DNA from: Unio delphinus
Taxonomy: Eukaryota > Mollusca > Bivalvia > Unionida > Unionidae
NCBI GenBank assembly: GCA_029339505.1
Contig: JAQISU010001235.1
Location: 33,331,315 to 33,395,314 of the forward strand
Reading direction: 5' to 3'
DNA: 64,000 bases
The notes beneath the pieces were generated by a model that was given only the letters and a program-made list of their open reading frames with translations, did not search any database and had not been told where the DNA came from. Below, piece by piece: positions 1-14,900 of this stretch (positions within the stretch are counted from its first letter, which is position 1; the number at the start of each line of letters is the position of its first letter). Both the position numbers and the translations under genes were made by a program.

Positions 1-229
1 AAAAAGCGAGAACATTTATCCATCGCTTGCACTTCTCTAAGTTACGTCAGTATACGGAGAACTTGACCCCCACGTATCTGGAGAAGTCGCCCCAGAGTGG
101 TTGGTGAAGTCACCCCAATTGGGTGGAGAAGTCATCCCAAAACTTCTCACCCAAATAACCTTTTTATAACACAATTAAGTCATCTTTTACGTGATTCATA
201 TATATATATATATATGTGATCAGAACAGA

Positions 230-1000
230 TATTAACGAAATTAAAGCAATATCATAGTAATATTTATAAGGACGAAATTAAGTCTGTATATAATCTAATG
301 AATGACAACAGTATAGTGATTAAAAAGGATGATAATTCAAACATTATTATTATTGTGATTCAAGATGATTTTGTTAAAGAAGTTGAACGTCAATTAGAAA
401 TAAAATAAAAAATTAATTAATGAGATCGCTAAAAATAATAATTCAATATGTGAGGAATTTGATAGTTTCCCTCTTAGCATACATATACCTAAAAAATAAT
501 CTGATAATTTCAATCCTGGTATCATTAGATGTAACATCACTATAAACCAACATTCCGCATGCAGATCGCAGTGAAGCGTGCAAATATTTTCTTGATAACA
601 ATCCTAATAGCACACTATCTAGCAAAGATATTTGTAAAATAATAAAAACTTATCTTGGAAAATAATTATTTTCAATTTAATAATACGAATTAAATACAAA
701 TAATGGGTACATCAGTGGGTATTAATATGGCTCCTTCATGCTCTTTCCTTAAATGTGTGAATTAGAAAAGGATTTCATTCAAAACGAAAAGTTGAATCCA
801 TCTCTTTGGTTCAGATTTTTAGATGACATTTATGATCTGGAAGCATTCAAATGAAGAATTGAAAAAAATTATTGATCGCCTAAATCATTTTCACCTGACA
901 ATTAAATTTACTTCTACTGCATCTAGTATGCATGTTTCATTTTTAGATGTAATTGTAATAAAAAAATATTGATAACACTATCTCTACAAGTATTATTAAA
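230..1000 (+). pseudogene. Decayed Penelope-like element reverse transcriptase
   Basis: Broken plus-strand frames show the order expected of Penelope-like reverse transcriptases: a DVTSL-x-TNIP block near 517-550 (the x is a stop), GTSVGINMAP near 705-740, RFLDDIYDL near 810-840, and an IKFTS...SFLDV block near 900-955. Penelope-like elements are retrotransposons with a reverse transcriptase and, usually, a GIY-YIG endonuclease; no endonuclease was recognised here. Several frameshifts and stops show it is dead. The same TAA stop is present in the inverted copy at 25,190-25,945, so that defect predates the duplication. Confidence 0.75.
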
Positions 1001-1524
1001 ATGCATATAATGATTCGAAGAGCAGAGCAAAAGGGACAGATAACATTTATTTTTGTTAAGTACAGAAGCGGAGTTGATCAAACGGAAAAGTTAACATATT
1101 GCAAATTTGATAAATTTAATAAGTTATTAAGTTGAGTGAGTTCTCCTAGGGCGATCTCCATGGGGTGAGTTTTTCACTATCCAGTTATGCCTTGGTTTCG
1201 GGAAGGGAATAAACTTAACTCCTCCATTTTGACGATCTGGATAACAACTATCAAAATTGCACTGCCCCCAATGCATTGTGAATCAAAAAATTGCTGAACC
1301 GTTGCAAAATTTGTAAATATATACAATAGCCGAGTTGATATCGACAGAAGCAGCTTGTCGGGTGAAAATGGCGGACGTAAACAGTACCTGGCAGTGTGTA
1401 TAATAGCGCTCACTGATTGGTCAAACGAGCAGAATGATTGACAACTGGTGATAGGTCAATTCATATACTCTGTCACCAAAATATACGTACAACATATCAA
1501 CCAATTGTTTCATTATCAGGCCCT

Positions 1525-1805
1525 AATGCCCAGTGTGCTTATATGGCATGGCAATGTGTCAGAGTCCCAGTGTGCTTATAAAGGGTCTTGTGCCCACAGC
1601 CCAGTGTGCTTTGGCATCACCCTGTGTCCAAGAGCAGATGTGTTTATGGTTTATGTCCCAGGTCCAGTGTGCTCATGGCATGGCCTAGAGTTCAAAGCCC
1701 AATGTGTTTATGGCATGGCCCTGAGTCCAAGACCCAATGTACTTATGGCATGGCCCTGTGTTTTAAGGTCCAGTGTGCTTATGGCATAGCCCTGTGTCTA
1801 TTGTC
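1525..1805 (+). repeat. ~30-bp minisatellite, imperfect
   Basis: About nine degenerate units built around CAGTGTGCTTATGGCATGGC and CCTGTGTCC lie here. The inverted counterpart is at about 23,060-23,280. Two open frames cross it only because the repeats lack stops; there is no sign that they are coding. Confidence 0.75.
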
Positions 1806-2394
1806 AACCATCTGTCAGCAATTACTTATTACTACTGTACTTAGGATGCTGTTTTTGTGACCACTTTTGTCAAAATTTGGAATACAGGATTATATCATGA
1901 CAATCTGGGACAAATTCAAAATTTATTGAGGTAAATGAATAGTAAAATGGTGACCTTGCATGAAATTGGCTTGTGAACATATATTTCTGATCAAGTTTTA
2001 ATAAACTGAGATATGAATATGTTGCATGAGTTGGTTAATGAGATTGATGGATATAAATAAAGTAATATTGCATTTAATTGTCCGGTATTGTTACTTCTCA
2101 GTGCCATTATTTCTAGTCCAATTTTGATCTATCTGGAATAAATGTTTCTATCTTCAAGATCCGAGTTAAAATATGAGTGAAATACATGCATACTAATGAG
2201 ATGATCTTGCAGCTTATTGGATTAGCTCAATACTGTTCTTGAAGAAATATTCCTGACTCCAATTTGATCAAACTTGAAACATTGGCTTATACAAGTGAAA
2301 TCTTGCACATATTTTGATAATGAAATGCATCTATGTATTTCTGATCAGACTTGGCATCATACTAGCAACAGTACTACACAATACTTGTTAAGTG

Positions 2395-2912
2395 AAATGA
2401 TCAGCTGTCATGTTACAATAAGACACAAGAGTGCCAAGTGAAATGATCAGCTGTCATGTTACAAGAAGACAAGAGTGTCAAATGAAATGATGAGCTGTCA
2501 TGTTACAGTAATACAGAGACCACTAAGCGAAATGATCAACTCTCTTGCTACAGTAATACATGAGACCACTAAGTGAAATGATCAACTGTCTTGCTACAGT
2601 AATACATGAGACTGCTAAGTGAAATATCAGCTGTCTTGTTACAATAAGACACAAGAGTGCCGAGTGAAATGATCAGCTGTCATGTTACAATAAGACAAGA
2701 GTGCTAAGTGCAATGATCAGCTGTCATGTTACAGTAATTCCGGTGCACGAGACCACTAAGTGAAATGATCAACTGTCTTGCTACAATAATACACGAGACT
2801 GCTAAGTGAAATGATTAACTGTCTTGCTACAGTAATACATGAGACTGCTAAGTGAAATATCAGCTGTCATGTTACAATAAGACAAGAGTGCCAAGTGAAA
2901 TGATCAGCTGTC
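2395..2912 (+). repeat. ~46-bp tandem array
   Basis: Roughly eleven units of the type AAGTGAAATGATCAGCTGTC followed by atgttacaataagacacaagagtgcc. The mirror array at 22,175-22,465 has about six units, so copy number changed after the arms separated. Confidence 0.85.
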
Positions 2913-2915
2913 ATT

Positions 2916-4295
2916 TTTTTTACAAAGATGGCTGAGTGAAATAGTCAAAATGTTAAGTTATGAAAAACATCAATACCAGACAAACTTGATCCTCTAGTTT
3001 ATATTTTATTTTTATAAAAATTCATACTCATTTTTGCAATCACACTAATAAAAGCCCAGATATAATTGGTTTCATACATAAAGAAAATGAAGACATCCAT
3101 TTTTGTCACCAAAGTTTACTATATAAACCCTCAGATGGATCAGTGAAATATTTCACCTCATTTCATTATACTTGTTCAAAACCCACAGAGGGGAAGATGC
3201 TGCATTTCACCTCAGTTAATTAAATGATTTAAATCCATTCACAGAACTAATGTGATAGATCTGTTGCATTATCCAAGTTTGATCTATAGGCTATAGGGTA
3301 TATATCAGGTGTGTCTAACTGAACTTGCTGATGTAGAAATGAATGTAAATGTGTGATTTTACCATCAGATTTCATGTTATCCATAAAATTAATTGATTTA
3401 GATGGGTACATAGTCATTATATTTTTGTATATTTTTTTTTCCATTTAGCAAGTTTTGGAAAATGTCAGTTTAAACATTTCATTTAGAGAAACAACAGTTG
3501 CAAAAATACAAGCATAGAACACACATAAATACTCTTGCTCTCTCCCCCTCTCTGCCAGGACACAGGGTCATTTATAAGCACTCTGGGACTTAGACACAGT
3601 AGTAAAGATGCTAAGAGGATTGATAAAGATGGTAGTCATGGATAACAAAGTATAAAAGAGCAGGAATACATTGAAGTTATTCTATAGACTTTTCAATAAC
3701 TGTTCTAAAGTGTGTGACCATTTTCCATTATACTACTAATGTTGCCCTGCATGGTACCATAGAAACTCTGTCAATACCATTTATTGTACCAGTATACATT
3801 GATTACACAAAAATTTCATTCTTGTTCTAATTGAACAATTTCTCTACTCAATAACATCTGATGAGTTCTTTCATAATCCATCTAATAATATTTTTCTATT
3901 TTTCCTCAGTTATTTCATAAAGCAAAAAAAATGGTTTCTCACCTCCAAAATTATTTTTTGTATGACAAAATTAGCAAAAAAAAGTTGATATTTCAAAGAA
4001 GTTGAAAACACCATATTTTTTCACATTGTTTCTTAAGTTTTTATGAATAGGAATAACACCATCATCATAGCAGACTTGTATATTCAGTTAGGGTTTTACA
4101 TTTATTTGGCAGCTTTTGAAGGAGGAAGAAAGAGCAGGAAGTGTCATTTCCTCTTCCTCTGTGGATATTTTGACTTCCAAAATGTTGAGGTGGATTATCA
4201 TAACTATCAAGACAGTTTCACTTTCATGGGATTAAAGACCATGTGGTTCAAACCTTTGCAACTTTATGGTCTTATGTAACTGATTAATTCCTGAA
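2916..4295. other. No gene recognised
   Basis: AT-rich single-copy-looking DNA with only short random open frames (the longest is 78 codons at 4,043). No motif, tRNA or mobile-element end was recognised. Confidence 0.6.
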
Positions 4296-4620
4296 GGACT
4301 GCTCGGTAGCCTAAGTGGTAAGATTGTCCACCTTGGATGTGGAAGGGTGTGGGTATGAATCCCTGGCTGAGTCATACCAAAAATGTATAAAACTGGTACT
4401 AACAGCTGCTTCTCTTGGTGCTCAGCATTAAGAGGTTAGTATTAGGACTGGTAAGCCAGGTGTCAGGATAATGTGACTGGGTGGGACATCATGCTACATG
4501 TATGTGACATGATGTCCCAGTGCTAGATATCACTATAACCTGCCACACTGGAGACAATGTAGTGGTCTGACAGGAAAACTGTTAAAAATCCAAATCACAC
4601 ACACACACACACACACACAC
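4296..4620 (+). mobile_element. tRNA-derived SINE, copy 1
   Basis: The head has a tRNA-like A box (TAGCCTAAGTGG near 4,311) and a degenerate B box (GGTATGAATCCC near 4,353). A conserved core follows (GGTGCTCAGCATTAAGAGG near 4,420, then GTGTCAGGATAATGTGACTGG). The copy ends in a (CA)n tract at about 4,594-4,620. SINEs are transcribed by RNA polymerase III from the internal boxes and moved by LINE machinery. The core resembles SINEs known from mollusc genomes, which is my main clue to the host; that match is from memory. The copy at 4,948-5,250 shares the same core. Confidence 0.8.
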
Positions 4621-4947
4621 ATATCCTGGAAGGGTAAGATGAAAGCTGCATTTTAACATGATATTCTTCTTCTATCTTTGCTAGTTCACTCAAAAAACTG
4701 ATGGCATATTTACTTAGTGCCAATAGATGTAGACACCATGTAACACAGTAATGAGTATTTCTTGTTTTGTTTATTCCTTCACCAGTTTATGGGATCATAA
4801 ACCTCCCATAAAATGCAAAAATCAGCAACAAAATAGAAATTTGGTTATCCATTACTGGTATTAAAATAAGTGGTGAGATGGGGTGGTGATAGTGGTGTGG
4901 TAGAACTAAGTATAATGATGTAATATGTTGCTACCAGATTCCATCAG

Positions 4948-5250
4948 ACCACTCCAGTGGCCTAGTGTTTAGAGCATCCCCTTAAGAAGTAGGAGGTTGT
5001 GGGTTCAAACTCCGGTTGAGTCATACCAAAGACTTACAGAATGGCACTACCGGTAACAGCTGCCTTGCTTGGCGCTCAGCATTAAGAGGTTAGTGTTAAG
5101 ACTGGTCAGCCTTGTGTCTGGATAATGGGACTGGTTTGGGACATCATGCTACATGTCTGCAACATGTTGCTACAGTGCTAGACATTACTATAAACAGCCA
5201 AACTGCAGACGTTGTAGCAATATGACAAATGTTGTTAAAACTACGTTAAA
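4948..5250 (+). mobile_element. tRNA-derived SINE, copy 2
   Basis: Same family as 4,296-4,620: A-box-like TGGCCTAGTGTTTAGAGC near 4,960, B-box-like GGTTCAAACTCC near 5,002, and the core GGCGCTCAGCATTAAGAGG near 5,070. It differs from copy 1 at many positions, so the two inserted or diverged long ago. Bases 4,621-4,947 between the copies hold no recognised feature. Confidence 0.8.
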
Positions 5251-5705
5251 AATTCTAATCTTATCATTTCACCGGATTCCATCTTCCCACCCTAAACTGA
5301 TATTGCACTTGTTTTAAAGATAATGTCCTGAAAAGAATGAGGGATAATGTGCGTTGGTTAAGGATCTGGCTTAGACATGTAATTTTACTTTAAGTCACCC
5401 TATGGGAAGACAAATTCTTATCATATTGTCAAGGGTATTTTCCCTCCAGAAAAGAGGAAAAAGTGTGTGATAGTCACAGATAAAAGTATTATATCATTAA
5501 AGTTATGGAAAACTGAAAATGACATATTTTAGCTGAACAACTATGCAGATGTTAGTTGTTATAATAACAGCTTCCTTCGTGACCAGCATTTCATGCAGCA
5601 AGAGCCGTGCTGACTAATAAAAGTCATAATAATAATGATAACAATAATAACAGTAATAATAAGGATAATAATAATGATATCAGATGCTAATATCTGAAAT
5701 GATTA
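5251..5705. other. No gene; AAT-rich simple repeat
   Basis: Contains an imperfect AATAATAATGAT tract at about 5,619-5,690 and no coding signal. Confidence 0.6.
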
Positions 5706-6050
5706 TTAGAGAAGAGCAATACTTGTACTCCTGAGTACCTACATTAACTTTTTATTAGCCCAGAGAATGGCAGTACTTGTACTCCTCAGTACCTACATTA
5801 ACTTTTTATTAGCCCAGAGAATGGCAGTACTTGTACTCCTGAGTACCTACATTAACTTTTTATTAGCCCAGAAAGGGGAATACTTGTACTTTAGAGTACC
5901 AACATGAAAGTGTTATTAGCCCAGAAAGGGGAATACTTATACTCCAGAGTACCAACATGAAATTTGTATTAGCCCAGAGAAGAGCAATATGTGTACTACT
6001 GGGTACCTACATTAATATTTTATTAGCACAGGGCAGGACAATATATACTT
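5706..6050 (+). repeat. ~57-bp minisatellite
   Basis: About six units of AGTACTTGTACTCCTGAGTA followed by a cctacattaactttttattagcccagagaatggc-type tail, diverging toward the 3' side. Each unit carries GTACTtgtAGTAC-like dyads. Confidence 0.85.
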
Positions 6051-8960
6051 CTACTCCAGCTCAGTAGTCCCCTAATTCAGATAACTCTAAATGCTGCTAT
6101 TGCTTAAATGTGCTGAAATGACAGTATTCATGGAATTTTTTGGTCCTAAAGATGTTTGTATTTTACTGTATCAAAAGCTACAATTAGTCACCATGACAAA
6201 ATTGTTACCACTGTATACCACAGTATTTCTGAACATACCACGAATTTCACCACTGTATACTACAATTATATTTTGGACCCACAATTCAATTGTCTGGCAC
6301 AGGGACTCAGGATTTTAAAAAAATAAATTCAGATCTGATAGCTGAAAAATATCACGCTTTGATATATTGCAAGATAAAACCTTGCTCAATCTATTACATT
6401 ACATGTATTTGAAAGAAAAATAATTATCTTGACATAACAAAAAAACCACTTACCCCATTTTGAAAGGAAATCGCAGTATCCTTCACCCCCTTGAAAAGTA
6501 CTTAGTCAGTACCTTATTTTAGATGAATTTGCCATTTTCAATGTGTTTGTAGATTGCAGTTCAAGTTGTCATCTAAAAACTGCAATGATTAAGTTTACTC
6601 TGTAGCTGACACCCTGTAAAACAAACTGGCATTAGAGATTGTTGATAAAATAGGAAACATTGGCACTGAAGCCTAGAATTTAAAAACTACTCTATAATGT
6701 AATAGAAATGGAAACTTTGAGTTAATACATTTAACCTTGGTTCTGCGTTTATGGGGCATGATGTAGTAGCCTACTTCCAAGGTCTGTAGTGTCAAGGTCA
6801 TGCATGATGCACTAAAGTGGGTGGTATTATAGAAAGGTAGACAGATTCAGCGATACAATGATACCAAATAATCTGGATGTTTTAGTTGCGCTACAAAATA
6901 CAGAGGAAAAAACCTAATTTTTTGGATCCTGTTTTTTATAACCCAAAATTTGCCAATGATCAGAATTGGATTTTCTGTCCATTTAATACAGACTGGTCTG
7001 AACTACACATGGACAGGTAAACCTGTGCAAAAAGTAGGATAAGGTGGGCATTTTTAATAAAGAGTGGTCTCCATACAAAAAAGTTGGGTCCGTTAAGCAA
7101 CAAAAGAAACCCACCAACTTTTCACCTTTTGCTCATATGCAAGCAAAATAACCAATGGAAAACATTGTTTTTAACACATCTAGGCATTAGGCTAATGGAA
7201 AATTGCTTGGAAGTTGATGTTTTACAATGCATTTAGAAATAGTCCCTAAAATGTGTTGCCTACTCATGCGAAAACAGCAAAACCCTCCAGGGGTTAATGT
7301 GTTAATGTCAACATCCAGATAAGATGGTTATCAGAAAGGAACAGTACACTGAATCAGCAAATGCGAAAACATTTAGTGACTAGAGAAATTAAGTAAAATT
7401 CATCTAGAAAACAGCCTGTCTTCTGAAAATTTTAAGATAATTATCAGTCTTACAGACCTGTACTTAACACATTAAAATCCACTGACAAAGAACTTTGGGA
7501 AAAAAAGACATTTTGTCTCTTTTATTGAATCCATAATTTTTCAAAAAAATTGGATTTGGCCTGAATATCTTTCAGAACATTCTTTTTGGTCACCATGATG
7601 AGATACATGGCATGTGTCATACATGGGATTCAGAGTTTATAAATATAATTCATAATAATTCATAATATCATAATCCAAATTAATTTGTGACAAATACAAC
7701 TATTTTATTGAAAACTTAATAATTTTTGGAATTATTTATTCATGAAAAATAAAATGACAATTTTAATATCTTTAAATTCCTAATAAGTTTATTCAGGAAT
7801 TTCCATACATTCCTTATTGACAGAAACTACCAAAGTACCATGGTGTGTACCACTGGAAAATACTAACATAGTACAATGGTAATACTGTGCACCTCTAATA
7901 TATGTTTAACCATTAATAGCTAAGAAAAATCCTGAAAGTCTTAAAAACGTTTTGATTGACAAGGTAGCATTTACTTGTCCATCTTATAGTCACTCAATGT
8001 ACAATTGAATTAATAAAACCTCATGACTCGACTTTTCAATTTTCAGCCCCTTAATGACTCCTTTGTCCTTGGGTAATCTCATTCATTCCAATAATGACTG
8101 GTCTTCATTCTCATCTTACAGAACAGTTAAATTGCAGCTTGCAAAATGAGCATGAGAAGCATCCTATTATTACTGATAGACAGTGCAGCAATATCATTGA
8201 TACCATTCCTCTTTATTATGTGTGGTGAGAGGGAAAATTGACATTTGGTATCTTTTTAGTGCACAGAAAACTATGAAATCAGAACATTCTGACAGCTATG
8301 GTATGTGAAAAGAAAAGCAGTGATGTAATTTCCTTGTCTTTGGGAGTTGACAGAAATAATTGGATTCACTTACAAGAGTTATGTCAAATTCCAAACTACC
8401 ACATGAAATATTGTGAAGAAAAGTAACATTGCCCTGGATGAAGAAAATGAATAGTAATGTAACAAATGAAAATGTCAGTTGTAATATTACAATTTGGCAA
8501 GTAATGTTGTGATGTGATTTGCATTTGCTGTTCACAATCCATTAGTTTCAGTATTTTAATATTTTGTCCATCCATCCGTTTATTATCCTAAATTTAGTTT
8601 CTGGGCCAAACTCCATCCACATTTCTTCATGTTAAATATTTTTGATTTTGTTTGTATCAATTTCTGTCCATCTACACATCTATTATCCATGCTTTCATTT
8701 CCAGAACATAATTCTTAAACCGATTAGGGCATCTCTATGAAACATTGTAATAATACTGGCCTAGTGGTCTGCATGCACATTGTTCCTCAGTATTTGAAAA
8801 CATATTTGTCTATTTTTCTGTTCTCATCCATTCACTGATTATCTACACTTTCATTTCTGGGATAAAACTCCAAAACTGTTTAATAATTTTCATTATAATT
8901 TGGCACACATATTTAAAATATTGATCATTGGTCTTTTTTCTTGAATTTCAATATTATATA
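6051..8960. other. No gene recognised
   Basis: AT-rich DNA with scattered short open frames of at most 79 codons and no recognised domain or mobile-element end. Confidence 0.55.
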
Positions 8961-11900
8961 TTAGATTTCTGATCTAGATGTATTTTTTGTACACAAAATT
9001 AAACTCTGAACTAGAATGTATCTTTGGTAAACATTATACACACTGATCTAGATGTGTCTTTGGTAAACAAATTACACTCTGATCTAGATGTGTCTTTGAT
9101 ACACATATTACACTCTGATCTAGAAGTATGTCTTTGATACACATATTACAGTCTGATCTGGATGTGTCTTTGATACACATATTACACTCTGATCTAGAAG
9201 TATGTCTTTGATACACATATTACACTTTGATCTAGATGTGTCTTTGATACACATATTACACTCTGATCTAGATGTGTCTTTGGTAAACAAATTACACTCT
9301 GATCTAGAATTTGTTTTGGTACACAAAATTAAACTCTGAACTAGAATGTGTCTTTGGTACAACTGTTATACTCTGATCTAGAATGTGTCTTTGGTACACA
9401 TATTATACTCTGATCTAGATGTATCTTTGGTAAACATATTACACTCTGATCTAGATGTGTCTTTGATACACATATTATACTCTGATCTAGATGTGTCTTT
9501 GGTACACATATTACACTCTGTTCTAGATGTATCTTTGGTAAACATATTACACTCTGATCTAGATGTGTCTTTGATACACATATTATACTCTGATCTAGAA
9601 GTGTGTCTTTGATACACATATTACACTCTGATCTAGAAGTGTGTCTTTGATAAACATTTTACACTCTGATCTAGTTGTGTCTTTGGAAAACAAATTACAC
9701 TCTGATTTAGAATTTGTTTTGGTACACAAAATTAAATTCTGAACTAGAATGTGTCTTTGGTACACATGTTAAACTCTGATCTAGAATGTTTCTTTGGTAC
9801 ACGTATTATACTCTGATCTAGATGTGTCTTTGATACACATATTACACTCTGGTCTAGATGTGTCTTTGATACACATATTACAATCTGATCTAGATGTGTC
9901 TTTGGTAAACAAATTACACTCCGATCTAGAATGTTTTTTGGTACACAAAATTAAACTCTGATCTAGATGTGTCTTTGATACACATATTACACTTTGATCT
10001 AGATGTGTCTTTGATACACATATTACACTCTGATCTAGAAGTGTCTTTGATACACATATTAAACTCTGATCTAGATGTGTCTTTGATACACATATTACAC
10101 TCTGATCTAGATGTGTCTTTGGTACACATATTACACTCTGATCTAGATGTGTCTTTGATACACATATTACACTCTGATCTAGATGTGTCTTTGATACACA
10201 TATTACACTCTGATCTAGATGTGTCTTTGATACACATATTACACTCTGGTCTAGATGTGTCTTTGATACACATATTACACTCTGATCTAGATGTGTCTTT
10301 GGTAAACAAATTACACTCCGATCTAGAATGTTTTTGGTACACAAAATTAAACTCTGATCTAGATGTGTCTTTGATACACATATTACATTTTGATCTAGAT
10401 GTGTCTTTGATACACATATTACACTCTGATCTAGATGTGTCTTTGATACACATATTACACTCTGATCTAGATGTGTCTTGATACACATATTACACTCTGA
10501 TCTAGATGTATTTGATACACATATTACACTCTGATCTAGATGTGTCTTTGATACACATATTACACTCTGATCTAGATGTGTCTTTGATACACATATTACA
10601 CTCTGATCTAGATGTGTCTTTCATACACATAATACACTCTGATCTAGATGTGTCTTTGATACACATATTACACTCTGTTCTAGATGTGTCTTTGATACAC
10701 ATATTACACTCTGATCTAGATGTGTCTTTGGTAAACAAATTACACTTCGATCTAGAATGTTTTTTGGTACACAAAATTAAACTCTGATCTAGATGTGTCT
10801 TTAATACACATATAAGACTTTGATTTAGATGTGTCTTTGATACACATATTACACTCTGATCTAGATGTGTCTTTGATACACATATTACACTCTGATCTAG
10901 ATGTGTCTTTGATACACATATTACACTCTGATCTAGATGTGTCTTTGATACACATATTACACTCTGATCTAGATGTGTCTTTGGTAAACAAATTGCACTC
11001 TGATCTAGAATGTTTTTGGTACACAAAATTAAACTCTGATCTAGATGTGTCTTTGGTACACATATTATACTGTGATCTAGAATGTGTCTTTGGTACACAT
11101 ATTATGCTCTGATCTAGATGTGTCTTTGGTATACATATTACGCTCTGGTCTAGATGTGTCTTTGATACACATATTACAATCTGATCTAGATGTGTCTTTG
11201 ATACACAGATTAAACTCTGATCTAGATGTGTCTTTGGTAAACAAATTACACTCTGATCTAGAATGTTTTTGGTACACAAAATTAAACTCTGATCTAGATG
11301 TGACTTTGGTACACATATTACACTTTGATCTAGATGTGTCTTTGATACACATATTACACTCTGATCTAGATGTGTCTTTGATACACATATTACACTCTGA
11401 TCTAGATGTGTCTTTGATACACATATTACACTTTGATCTAGATGTGTCTTTGAAACACATATTACACTCTGATCTAGATGTGTCTTTGATACACATATTA
11501 CACTCTGATCTAGATGAGTCTTTGATACACATATTACGCTCTGATCTAGATGTGTCTTTGGTAAACAAATTACACTCTGATCTAGAATCTTTTTTGGTAC
11601 ACAAAATTAAACTCTGATCTAGATGATTCTTTGATACACATATTACACTCTGATCTAGATGTGTCTTTGATACACATATTACACTCTGATCTAGATGTGT
11701 CTTTGATACACATATTACACTCTGATCTAAATGTTTCTTTGATACACATATTGCACTCTGAGCTAGATGTGTCTTTGATACACATATTATACTCTGATCT
11801 AGATGTGTCTTTGGTACACATATTACACTCTGGTCTAGATGTATCTTTGGTAAACAAATTAAACTCTGATCTAGATGTGTCTTTGATATGCATATTACAC

Positions 11901-14900
11901 TCTGGTCTAGATGTGTCTTTGATACACATATTACATTCTGATCTAGATGTGTCTTTGGTAAACAAATTATACTCTGATCTAGATGTGTCTTTGGTAAACA
12001 AAATACACTCTGATCTAGATGTGTCCTTGATACACATATTACACTCTGATCTAGATGTGTCTTTGGTAAACAAATTACACTCTGATCTAGAATGTTTTTG
12101 GTACACAAAATTGAACTCTGATCTATATGTGTCTGGTACACATATTACACTCTGATCTAGATGTTTCTTTGATACACATATTACACTCTGAGCTAGAGTT
12201 GTCTTTGATACACATATTATACTCTGATCTAGATGTGTCTTTGGTATAGATATTACACTCTGGTCTAGATGTATCTTTGGTAAACAAATTAAACTCTGAT
12301 CTGGATGTGTCTTTGATATGCATATTACACTCTGATCTAGATGTGTCTTTGATACACAAATTAAACTCTGATCTAGATGTGTCTTTGGTAAACAAATTAC
12401 ACTCTGATCTAGAATTTTTTTTGGTACACACAATTAGATTCTGATCTAGATGTGTCTTTGATACACATATTATACTCTGATCTAGAATGTGTCTTTGATA
12501 CACATATTACACTCTGATCTAGATGTGTCTTTGATACACATATTACACTCTGATCTAAATGTTTCTTTGATACAGATATTGCACTCTGAGCTAGATGTGT
12601 CTTTGATACACATATTATACTCTGATCTAGATGTGTCTTTGGTATACATATTACACTCTGGTCTAGATGTATCTTTGGTAAACAAATTAAACTCTGATCT
12701 AGATGTGTCTTTGATATGCATATTACACTCTGGTCTAGATGTGTCTTTGATACACATATTACATTCTGATCTTGATGTGTCTTTGGTAAACAAAATACAC
12801 TCTGATCTAGATGTGTCCTTGATACACAAATTAAACTCTGATCTAGATGTGTCTTTGGTAAACAAATTACACTCTGATCTAGAATTTTTTTTGGTACACA
12901 CAATTAGATTCTGATCTAGATGTGTCTTTGATACACATATTATACTCTGATCTAGAATGTGTCTTTGATACACATATTACACTCTGATCTAGATGTGTCT
13001 TTGATACACATATTACACTCTGATCTAAATGTTTCTTTGATACAGATATTGCACTCTGAGCTAGATGTGTCTTTGGTATAGATATTACACTCTGGTCTAG
13101 ATGTATCTTTGGTAAACAAATTAAACTCTGATCTGGATGTGTCTTTGATATGCATATTACACTCTGATCTAGATGTGTCTTTGATACACAAATTAAACTC
13201 TGATCTAGATGTGTCTTTGGTAAACAAATTACACTCTGATCTAGAATTTTTTTTGGTACACACAATTAGATTCTGATCTAGATGTGTCTTTGATACACAT
13301 ATTATACTCTGATCTAGAATGTGTCTTTGATACACATATTACACTCTGATCTAGATGTGTCTTTGATACACATATTACACTCTGATCTAAATGTTTCTTT
13401 GATACAGATATTGCACTCTGAGCTAGATGTGTCTTTGATACACATATTATACTCTGATCTAGATGTGTCTTTGGTATACATATTACACTCTGGTCTAGAT
13501 GTATCTTTGGTAAACAAATTAAACTCTGATCTAGATGTGTCTTTGATATGCATATTACACTCTGGTCTAGATGTGTCTTTGATACACATATTACATTCTG
13601 ATCTTGATGTGTCTTTGGTAAACAAAATACACTCTGATCTAGATGTGTCCTTGATACACATATTACACTCTGATCTAGATGTGTCTTTGGTAAACAAATT
13701 ACACTCTGATCTAGAATGTTTTTTGGTACACAAAATTAAACTCTGATCTATATGTGTCTGGTACACATATTACACTCTGATCTAGATGTTTCTTTGATAC
13801 ACGTATTACACTCTGAGCTAGATGTGTCTTTGATACACATATTATACTCTGATCTAGAATTTTTTTGGTACACAAAATTAAACTCTGATCTAGATGTGTC
13901 TTTGGTACACATATTACACTTTGCTCTAGATGTGTCTTTGATACACATATTACACCCTGATCTAGATGTGTCTTTGGTATACATATTACACTCTGGTCTA
14001 GATGTATCTTTGGTAAACATATTACACTATGATCTAGATGTGTCTTTGGTAAACAAATTAAACTGATCTAGATGTGTCTTTGATACATATATTACACTCT
14101 GATCTAGATTTGTCTTTGTTAAACAAATTACACTCTGATCTAGATGTGTCTTTGATACACATATTACACTCTGGTCTAGATGTGTCTTTGATACACATAT
14201 TACACACTGACCTAGATGTGTCTTTAATACACAAATTAAACTCTGATCTAAATGTGTCTTTGGTAAAGAAATTACACTCTGATCTAGAATGTTTTTGGTA
14301 CACAAAATTAAACTCTGATCTAGATGTATCTGTGATAAACAAATTAAATTCTTATCTAGATGTGTCTTTGATACACATATTACACTCTGATCTAGATGTG
14401 TCTTTGATACACATTTTACAATCTGATCTAGATGTTTCTTTGATACACAAATTAAACTGATCTAAATGTGTCTTTGGTAAACAAATTACACTTTGATCTA
14501 GAATGTTTTTTGGTACACAAAATTAAACTCTGATCTAGATGTGTCTTTGATACACATATTACACTCTGATCTAGATGTGTCTTTGATACACATATTACAA
14601 TCTGATCTAGATGTTTCTTTGATACACAAATTAAACTCTGATCTAAATGTGTCTTTGGTAAACAAATTACACTCTGATCTAGAATATTTTTTAGTACACA
14701 AAATTAAACTATGATCTAGATGTGTCTTTGATACACATATTACACTTTGATCTAGATGTGTCTTTGATATACATATTACCCTTTGATCTAGATGTGTCTT
14801 TGATACACATATTAAACTCTGATCTAGAATTTTTTTGGTACACAAAATTAAACTCTGATCTAGATGTGACTTTGGTACATATATTACACTTTGATCTAGA

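Larger units (their letters stand above)
1..2915 (+). repeat. Left arm of a large inverted repeat
   Basis: From about position 200 to 2,912 this stretch matches the reverse complement of 22,173-25,985 at high similarity, apart from an insertion in the other copy. Shared landmarks are a dead Penelope-type reverse transcriptase, the block starting near 1,448 that pairs with the block ending near 23,345, a short GTGCTTATGGCATGG-type minisatellite, and a ~46-bp tandem array. The arm runs off or diverges near a TA microsatellite (about 200-215). The first 200 bases hold only a short imperfect GGTGAAGTCACCCC-like repeat and no gene. Confidence 0.85.

Noticed and set aside
4296..4368. True tRNA gene
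   Set aside because: A and B boxes are present, but arms do not pair into a cloverleaf and the sequence continues into a SINE core that is repeated elsewhere.
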